A stretch of 64,000 nt of DNA from Corynebacterium amycolatum (GTDB lineage Bacteria; Actinomycetota; Actinomycetes; Mycobacteriales; Mycobacteriaceae), in NCBI RefSeq assembly GCF_016889425.1, contig NZ_CP069513.1, forward strand, positions 1,364,001 to 1,428,000. Reading direction: 5' to 3'. A program made the position numbers and the translations under genes. Positions 58,909 to 64,000 of this stretch are shown here, in pieces. The notes beneath the pieces are model-generated. The model had not been told where the DNA came from and did no database searches. It saw only the letters and a list, made by a program, of their open reading frames with translations. The stretch's first letter is position 1, and each line of letters starts with the position of its first letter.

Positions 58909-59347
58909 GGGGCGGAAAATCGCTGGCGGTGTGCTCGCGCTGTTCGCTGGTATCGGTCTGGTGGTTGCTCAGGGTGGTGGTGACCAGGCACCAGAGAACG
59001 TGACTCCGGGGGAGCCGGAAAAATGCGGCGGTCTGTTTCAGGATTTTGGGCAGTGTCGTATTGACCGCGCTCGTGCCCGTGTAGAGCGAGACTGTAACTA
59101 TCAGCCGTCCGGCAGTGTGTACATCGACGAGGCTCGGGAGCGGAGTTGTGTGCAGGCGCGAGAGGTTTTGGAAAGTGAGGAGCGCCTGTACGGTATGCCG
59201 AAAAACCCGGTTGACCTGCAGGTTTCTCCGGTTACGGCTAGGTATGCCGCCCCTACGGAGCGCATCTGCCTGGCCTATGAGGATGTGAATCGCACCACAG
59301 GTGCGGTGACCTCTGGTCGGTGCGTTGTGCGTCTGGTGTCTGCCTAG
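58901..59347 (+). CDS. Exported Cys-rich element protein
   Basis: A 148-residue protein from ATG 58901 (AGGTGAG just upstream; a GTG nine bases earlier is less likely). A signal or anchor helix lies at about 5-24, followed by an acidic Pro-rich linker and a domain with six cysteines spaced over 100 residues, suggesting disulfides outside the membrane. It overlaps the translocase stop. Extracellular location with a DNA translocase suggests a role at the cell-cell contact or in entry exclusion; no family recognised. Confidence 0.6.
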   Translation: MSRGRKIAGGVLALFAGIGLVVAQGGGDQAPENVTPGEPEKCGGLFQDFGQCRIDRARARVERDCNYQPSGSVYIDEARERSCVQAREVLESEERLYGMPKNPVDLQVSPVTARYAAPTERICLAYEDVNRTTGAVTSGRCVVRLVSA

Positions 59348-59362
59348 TCCACAGAGGGGTGT

Positions 59363-59388
59363 ACAGAGGGGCGAAAGCCCCTTTGTCC
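59363..59388 (+). terminator. Terminator hairpin with GAAA loop
   Basis: ACAGAGGGGC, GAAA, GCCCCTTTGT: a 10-bp stem with one G-U pair and a GNRA tetraloop, 15 bases after the exported-protein stop. Confidence 0.7.
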
Positions 59389-59477
59389 CTGCCCCGATAG
59401 GGCGGGTGACCAGGTGGTTTTGTTCTCCGTCGTCTAGGTCGGGTATCCCTGCAGTTTCTTGTGTCTCCTCATTGACC

Positions 59478-59506
59478 GCGCCCGCTACGGCGGGCGCACC
59501 TTTACC
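59478..59506 (+). terminator. GC-rich hairpin before xis
   Basis: GCGCCCGC (59478-59485) pairs perfectly with GCGGGCGC (59490-59497) across TACG, followed by ACCTTTACC. It separates the transfer genes from xis-int. Confidence 0.6.
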
Positions 59507-59550
59507 TTGTTTTAGTTCTGATTTTGTTTCTTTTGAAAGTTGGTTTACAA

Positions 59551-59727
59551 ATGACTTCCCTTTTGACCCCCGGCGAGGTGTCTCGCCGTTTGGGTGTGTC
59601 CCGTCAGACTCTCATGCGGTGGCGTGACCGTGGTGTTGGTCCGCGGTATATGCAGGTTGGCGAGCTCGTTCGTTATGTCCCTGAGAGTGTGGACGCGTAT
59701 GCGTCTGGTAGGGTGCGTGAAAAATAG
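59551..59727 (+). CDS. Excisionase (Xis), MerR/HTH_17-like
   Basis: A 58-residue DNA-binding protein, essentially one HTH_17 domain: LLTPGEVSRRLGVSRQTLMRW, then a beta wing (PRYMQVGELVRYVPESV). Such proteins direct integrase towards excision. Its TAG stop overlaps the integrase start codon by one base (TAGTG). ATG 59551 is preferred over an upstream in-frame start. Confidence 0.85.
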   Translation: MTSLLTPGEVSRRLGVSRQTLMRWRDRGVGPRYMQVGELVRYVPESVDAYASGRVREK

Positions 59728-60659
59728 TGGCTGGTCAGGCACCGTATTTTAGCGATTATGCGGCTGAGTGGCTGTCGATGCATCCTGTTGCAGAGAAAAC
59801 CGCTGAGGATTACCGCTGGTTGCTGGAGCAGTATTTACAGCCTGTGTTTGGAAGTTTCCGTCTCGATCAAATCACTTACCGAGATGTGCAGGGTTGGGTG
59901 ATAGAGGCTGCGCCCCACGCCTACCACCAGGTGCGACAGTCGCTTTCTATTGTTCGCCAGGTGTACCGGCTGGCGGAGATTGAGGGCTATGTGAAGTCCT
60001 CGCCGGCGAAGCTAGTGAAAATGCCGCCTGCCACTAGGGCGCTGCCTGACCCGCTTTCCCCGGATGAGGTACAGCGAGTGTCCGCACAGCTGTCTGGTCG
60101 TGACCTGCTGATTTTTGAGGTCTTGGTCTACGGGGGCTTGCGATTTTCCGAGGTTACAGCTCTAAAACCCGCGTCGGTGCACGATGAGTACATCATGGTC
60201 TCGGGCGGTCTTATCCCTGCTCGTGGTGGCGGGTGGCTGCGCTCTGACGGCAAAACGCATCAGCGTCGTCGGGTGTACCTCCCGCGTTTTGTGATGGAGC
60301 GACTGCGAGTGTGCGCCGCCAGCTGTAAAACCGAGCTGCTGTTTACCTCGGCTGTTGGTACTCCGGTGCACAGGACGAACTGGACGGCAAGGGCATTACA
60401 GCCTGCGTGTGCCCGTGCGGGTGTGAGGAAAATCACTCCTCATGCGCTCCGTGATACTTGCGCGACCCTCGCACTGCGGTCGGGTGTTGCTCCGCAGGTT
60501 GTTGCAGCGCACCTTGGACACGCTGATGCGACCACTACGCTCCGGCATTACGCGGGGGTAGTGGCAGGTGACCTCGAACACCTGTCCGTGTCGCTGCAGG
60601 ACGCGGTAGGTGCGGTAGTGCCCCCACCAGGGCTCGAACCTGGGACAAAAGGATTATGA
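59727..60659 (+). CDS. Tyrosine integrase ending inside the tRNA/att site
   Basis: A 310-residue phage-type integrase: N-terminal SAM-like DNA-binding domain (about 10-90) and catalytic domain with Arg139 (YGGLRFSE), His239-Arg242 (HALRDT), His262/His265 (HLGHAD) and nucleophile Tyr275 (LRHYAG). The last codons (VPPPGLEPGTKGL) are the antisense of the tRNA T arm to anticodon, so the protein's C-terminus lies in attR. It begins at GTG 59727 within the xis stop. Likely catalyses both integration and, with Xis, excision. Confidence 0.93.
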   Translation: MAGQAPYFSDYAAEWLSMHPVAEKTAEDYRWLLEQYLQPVFGSFRLDQITYRDVQGWVIEAAPHAYHQVRQSLSIVRQVYRLAEIEGYVKSSPAKLVKMPPATRALPDPLSPDEVQRVSAQLSGRDLLIFEVLVYGGLRFSEVTALKPASVHDEYIMVSGGLIPARGGGWLRSDGKTHQRRRVYLPRFVMERLRVCAASCKTELLFTSAVGTPVHRTNWTARALQPACARAGVRKITPHALRDTCATLALRSGVAPQVVAAHLGHADATTTLRHYAGVVAGDLEHLSVSLQDAVGAVVPPPGLEPGTKGL

Positions 60660-60660
60660 G
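60617..60660. repeat. attR: 3' part of the intact tRNA gene
   Basis: Second copy of the 44-bp core, overlapping the T arm, variable loop and anticodon of the functional tRNA and the last integrase codons. Confidence 0.9.
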
Positions 60661-60692
60661 TCCTCTGCTCTAACCGACTGAGCTATAGGGGC
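60619..60692 (-). tRNA. tRNA with CAT anticodon (Ile2 or elongator Met)
   Basis: A full 74-base cloverleaf on the minus strand: acceptor GCCCCTA/TGGGGGC, D arm GCTCAGTCGGTTAGAGC, anticodon CAT at 60656-60658 in CTCATAA, T arm CCAGGTTCGAGCCCTGG. Whether C34 is modified to lysidine (Ile) or read as Met cannot be decided reliably by eye. Its 3' half has been supplied by the integrated element. Confidence 0.93.
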
Positions 60693-60970
60693 AAGGCTCG
60701 GGCACTGCGAAGCGGCAATTAAGCGCTATTAATTAGCGCCCGAGACCTCATAGCATCATAGCAATCTGCCACTGCGTGGTGATAAAAGCCCTATAGCCAG
60801 CAGGTTCTGCTGCCATTGCGCGGATTCAAAGAAGTTGTCCCGCGTTCTCGATGCCCTCATCTCTGAGCTCGATGAAGCAAAGCGTCTCCCGTGCTCAACG
60901 AACCAAAGCTCCGGAAAATTACGACTTTCGGTTGATGAATCAGTGCTTGGACACTTCTAGCATTAATCCT

Positions 60971-62614
60971 ATGAGTACGAAACCTTCCTTGAGCAGCGCC
61001 GACGTCTCAGCCGACGCACAACCCGGTGCTACAGAGAAAGCGGAGGGCACCGCCGTCACGGCAATCGCCAACGAGGATCAGATTGCTGAGTTCTCGGCCT
61101 CGCCACAGCGCTGGTGGGGCCTGCTCGTGCTTGCGGTTGGCCTAGGCATGATTGTCCTCGACGGCACCATTGTTGGTGTCTCACTGCCGACTATCATTTC
61201 GGAGCTGGGCCTCGACATCGTCGGTGCGCAGTGGATTACCACTATCTACTCCGCCGTCTTCGCCGCGCTGCTGCTAACCTCTGGCCGTGCTGGTGACCGC
61301 TTTGGCCGTCGAACCCTTTTTCTCGTCGGTCTGGTCATCTTCACGGGCGGCTCCGTTGTGGCCGCGCTTTCCACATCCTTGGCCCCGTTGGTCATAGCCC
61401 GCGTTATCCAGGGCATTGGTGGCGCGTGCATTCTGCCGTCGACACTGTCCAGCGTTAACGCACTGTTCCGTGACAAAGATCGCGCCACCGCATTCGGCAT
61501 CTGGGGTGCGGTCATGTCCGGTGCCGCAGCAGTCGGCCCGCTCTTGGGTGGCGTCCTTACTCAATTCGCTGGTTGGGAAGCCATCTTCTGGGTCAATGTG
61601 CCCATCGCCGTGGTGCTTTTCCTCCTTGCGCTGCGCTGGGTGCCGAACACCGCGGGCGAGACCAATGGCGCTGGTGGTTTCGACGTTCTCGGCCTGCTGC
61701 TATCTGGAATCGGCTTTGGTGCCGTCGTCTTCGGCATCATTCAGGGTGCCAAGATTGGGTTTGCTTTTCCCTCCGCGCCCGTCGTCACGCTCTTGGTTGG
61801 TGCGGTGGTGCTCGTCGCCTTCGTGCTGTGGGAGAATCGTCGTCGGAAGAACGCGGATCCTGCGCTGTTGGACGTGTCGATGTTCTCCTACGCCACGTTT
61901 AGCTGGGGGAATACGACGGCGATGCTCGTCGCGGTGGGTGAGTTCGCGCTGGTCTTCGTGCTGCCGCTCTACTTGGTGTCGGCGATTGGCTTGTCGACGA
62001 TTGCAACTGGCCTGGTCCTGGCAGCGATGGCTCTCGGCGCGTTTTTCGCAGGTGCCATGGCGCGTCATCTAGCAGCCCGGATCACCCCGGCCGGTGTCGT
62101 GATTGTGGGGCTGGGGCTCGAGGTCTTTGGTTCGCTGCAGTTGGCGGCGGAAGAGCGTGTTGGCCTGCCGTTGTGGCTAGTTGTGTTTGCGCTGATTATC
62201 TACGGTCTGGGCCTTGGCCTGGCGTCGGCGCAACTGACCTCGCTGGTGCTCGGCGATATTCCGGTGCGTCTGTCGGGACAGGCGTCGGCGACGCAGTCGA
62301 CAATCCGGCAGATTGGTTCTGCTCTCGGTGCGGCACTCGGTGGTATGGCGTTGACGATTGGGCTGGATCGCGAGATTGCGAAGTTGTCGCCGGGACTGGA
62401 GCAGATGGGGCAGGGGCTGAAGGATTCCGCCGGCTCTATCCTGATTGGTCTGCGGGCGCAGGGCGCTTCCGACGCTGTATTGATCCCGCTGACAAATGCG
62501 TTTGCACATGCCACACAGTTTGCGCTGTATTCCGCCGTCGGTGCGCTAACTATCGGTTTCCTCTGCTCGCTAAAGGTGCTGCAGCTGCGCAAGCAGGCTG
62601 AGAAAACGAATTAA
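60971..62614 (+). CDS. MFS drug exporter, DHA2 (14-helix) family
   Basis: A 547-residue major-facilitator protein of the DHA2 type. After a polar, Ala/Ser-rich cytoplasmic N-terminus of about 45 residues come about 14 hydrophobic helices with motif A GRAGDRFGRRT and the antiporter motif C-like region GAVMSGAAAVGPLLGG. Likely a proton-coupled drug or small-molecule exporter. ATG 60971 was chosen over an upstream in-frame ATG because the extra 40 residues are atypical. No adjacent regulator gene. Confidence 0.88.
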   Translation: MSTKPSLSSADVSADAQPGATEKAEGTAVTAIANEDQIAEFSASPQRWWGLLVLAVGLGMIVLDGTIVGVSLPTIISELGLDIVGAQWITTIYSAVFAALLLTSGRAGDRFGRRTLFLVGLVIFTGGSVVAALSTSLAPLVIARVIQGIGGACILPSTLSSVNALFRDKDRATAFGIWGAVMSGAAAVGPLLGGVLTQFAGWEAIFWVNVPIAVVLFLLALRWVPNTAGETNGAGGFDVLGLLLSGIGFGAVVFGIIQGAKIGFAFPSAPVVTLLVGAVVLVAFVLWENRRRKNADPALLDVSMFSYATFSWGNTTAMLVAVGEFALVFVLPLYLVSAIGLSTIATGLVLAAMALGAFFAGAMARHLAARITPAGVVIVGLGLEVFGSLQLAAEERVGLPLWLVVFALIIYGLGLGLASAQLTSLVLGDIPVRLSGQASATQSTIRQIGSALGAALGGMALTIGLDREIAKLSPGLEQMGQGLKDSAGSILIGLRAQGASDAVLIPLTNAFAHATQFALYSAVGALTIGFLCSLKVLQLRKQAEKTN

Positions 62615-62934
62615 AGATTCGGAATATTTGGCTGTGAGCCTGCGTTGGGAATTGGTGTCACAACATCAATCGTGGCAGTCTTATCGTTTGTCTCTTAACC
62701 GGACTTGCAAGATAGAAATGACCAACATGAAAATGCTCACAAAGCGGCGTTGGCTCGATTACGGCCGAATTTCCACTTCCTCCTGTCGCTAAACACTTCA
62801 GGTTTCCGCCCCCGTTGCGCCTACCTCTTCGAAGCTGAGCCCAGCGGCCCTCGGATACCCCATCACGCGCATATGTCAGATGACCTAAAGCGCGCCATAA
62901 GTGTTTTCAGACAGATAAACTTCCAGGAGGAAAA
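62615..62934. other. Intergenic region before the symporter
   Basis: No gene is supported in this 320-base stretch. It ends with the AGGAGG ribosome-binding site of the symporter at 62925-62930. I see no riboswitch or terminator with confidence. Confidence 0.5.
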
Positions 62935-64000
62935 GTGAATAAATTCACATGGGCGACCGGCTTCGGTGCCCAAGTTGTCTATGGCCTGATTATTGGTCTC
63001 ATTTTGGGCTTCATGGCCCGCAGTACTGGCGATGACTCCTCGCTGCGCACAGCGCTGGACGAGGTCGGCAGTACCTACGTCACGCTGTTGAAGCTGCTCA
63101 TTCCGCCGCTGGTGGTCACCGCAGTCGTGGTGTCGATTGCCAACCTGCGCCAGGTCGCAGGCGCAGCCAAGCTGGCTGTTTCGACGCTTATTTGGTTCGC
63201 CATCACATCCTTTGTATCGGTGGTTATTGCCATTGGCCTGGGCTTGCTTATCAAGCCGGGCGTTAACTCCGGCGTCGATGCCTCGGCTGCACAGGAACCG
63301 GATTCTGTGGGCTCGTGGTGGGGATTCCTGCAGAGCATTGTCCCGCAGAACTTCCTCGGCCTTGGTGTGAAGATCAGCGAATCTGACGGTGCTGTATCCG
63401 GCTCGCTGAACTTCAACGTCCTGCAGCTGCTGGTCATCGCGATTGTCTTCGGTATTGCCGCAGTAAAGGTCGGCCCGAAGGCTGAACCGTTCATCGAGTT
63501 CTCCGGCTCTCTTTTGACCATCGTGCAGAAGGTGCTGTGGTGGGTTATCCGTCTGGCACCAATCGGTACTGCGGCTCTGATCGGTCATGCTGTCGCTGAG
63601 TACGGTTGGGAAGCACTTGGCAGCCTGGGCAAGTTCGCCATTGCCATCTACATTGGCCTGTTCCTGGTTATCGCAGTTGTGTACCCAGCTGTGCTGAAGA
63701 TTCATGGCATTAGCCCAATCGACTTCTTCCGTCGCGTCTGGCCAGTGACCTCGCTCGGCTTCTTTACTCGTTCGTCGATGGGCGTCATGCCGGTCACTGA
63801 GCGCGTTGTCTCGCGTCGTCTGGCAGTGCCGGATGAGTACGCCTCTTTCGCAGTGCCGCTGGGTGCTACCACGAAGATGGATGGTTGCGCTGCCATTTAC
63901 CCGGCTATCGCAGCTATCTTCGTGTCGCAGTTCTACGGGGTACCGCTGGACTTCACGGACTACCTGCTCATCATCTTCGTCTCCGTTATCGGTTCGGCTG
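62935..64000 (+). CDS. Dicarboxylate/amino acid:cation symporter (DAACS), partial
   Basis: From GTG 62935, with AGGAGG four bases upstream, a frame of 355 codons runs past the window end. It encodes a GltP/DctA-type symporter with about seven helices in view; the reentrant-loop region has a Ser-rich FFTRSSMGVMP and the TKMDGCA motif near the substrate site. The family imports glutamate, aspartate or C4-dicarboxylates with Na+ or H+. The C-terminal helices are outside the window. Confidence 0.9.
   Translation, partial: MNKFTWATGFGAQVVYGLIIGLILGFMARSTGDDSSLRTALDEVGSTYVTLLKLLIPPLVVTAVVVSIANLRQVAGAAKLAVSTLIWFAITSFVSVVIAIGLGLLIKPGVNSGVDASAAQEPDSVGSWWGFLQSIVPQNFLGLGVKISESDGAVSGSLNFNVLQLLVIAIVFGIAAVKVGPKAEPFIEFSGSLLTIVQKVLWWVIRLAPIGTAALIGHAVAEYGWEALGSLGKFAIAIYIGLFLVIAVVYPAVLKIHGISPIDFFRRVWPVTSLGFFTRSSMGVMPVTERVVSRRLAVPDEYASFAVPLGATTKMDGCAAIYPAIAAIFVSQFYGVPLDFTDYLLIIFVSVIGSA

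Larger units (their letters stand above)
54386..60660. mobile_element. AICE-like integrative element in a tRNA(CAT) gene
   Basis: A block of about 6.2 kb bounded by 44-bp direct repeats of a tRNA 3' part carries, in order, a rolling-circle Rep (HUH), an HTH regulator (opposite strand), small proteins, an FtsK/TraB-like ATPase, a small secreted protein, an excisionase and a tyrosine integrase at the tRNA end. Rep plus single translocase plus Int/Xis is the defining set of actinomycete integrative and conjugative elements, which excise, replicate as rolling circles and move as double-stranded DNA. No relaxase or type IV secretion genes are seen. Whether it is active is unknown; all genes look intact. 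Confidence 0.85.

Noticed and set aside
62705..62938. 77-codon frame before the symporter
   Set aside because: No domain features or ribosome-binding site, and it overlaps the symporter start.
1..64000. CRISPR arrays or rRNA genes
   Set aside because: No regularly spaced direct repeats and no rRNA sequence were seen.

Overview
The window looks like a chromosomal segment of a Corynebacterium-type actinobacterium. The evidence is the gene order hemW-hrcA-dnaJ-rsmE-phoH-ybeY-(CBS protein)-era-recO-uppS / zur / glyS / dgt / RNase / dnaG, a mycothiol-type formaldehyde dehydrogenase, the treS-pep2 pair, a MusK-MusEFG-MusI-like maltose importer, moderately high GC and frequent GTG/TTG starts. The species cannot be named from sequence alone.

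Layout. 1-6.3 kb (minus strand): a truncated ABC exporter half, maltokinase pep2, trehalose synthase treS and two PH-domain membrane proteins. 6.4-10.6 kb: a type-B carboxylesterase diverging from an M3 peptidase, plus small membrane proteins. 10.6-14.9 kb: malQ (minus) and an acyl-CoA synthetase ending at a strong terminator. 15.0-25.3 kb: a long plus-strand run for haem/heat shock (hemW, hrcA, dnaJ) and RNA/ribosome/cell-wall housekeeping (rsmE, phoH, ybeY, era, recO, uppS). 25.3-34.3 kb: zur, glyS, two small unknowns, a TPM-domain protein, dgt, a secreted guanyl-type RNase and dnaG. 34.3-36.5 kb: an MBL hydrolase with a mycothiol-dependent dehydrogenase, then tRNA-Asn.

36.5-38.0 kb is a decayed interval with iterated short motifs and a decapitated metallophosphoesterase. 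38.0-45.5 kb holds a membrane protein, acetaldehyde-type dehydrogenase ald, a NarL-type two-component system divergent from a two-gene ABC system, and a PIN-PhoH fusion. 45.6-52.5 kb is the sugar importer locus, most like C. glutamicum musK-musEFG-musI, with a DUF4032 kinase-like gene inside it. With treS, pep2 and malQ, this makes maltose/trehalose handling the recurring metabolic theme. rbsK and tdk follow.

54.4-60.7 kb is the main accessory feature: a roughly 6.2-kb integrative element between 44-bp direct repeats of a tRNA(CAT) 3' part. It carries a rolling-circle HUH Rep, an HTH regulator, an FtsK/TraB-like ATPase, four small unknown proteins, an excisionase and a tyrosine integrase whose C-terminus is written in the tRNA itself. 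This is the architecture of an actinomycete integrative and conjugative element (AICE) in compact form. The window ends with a DHA2-type MFS exporter and a truncated dicarboxylate symporter.
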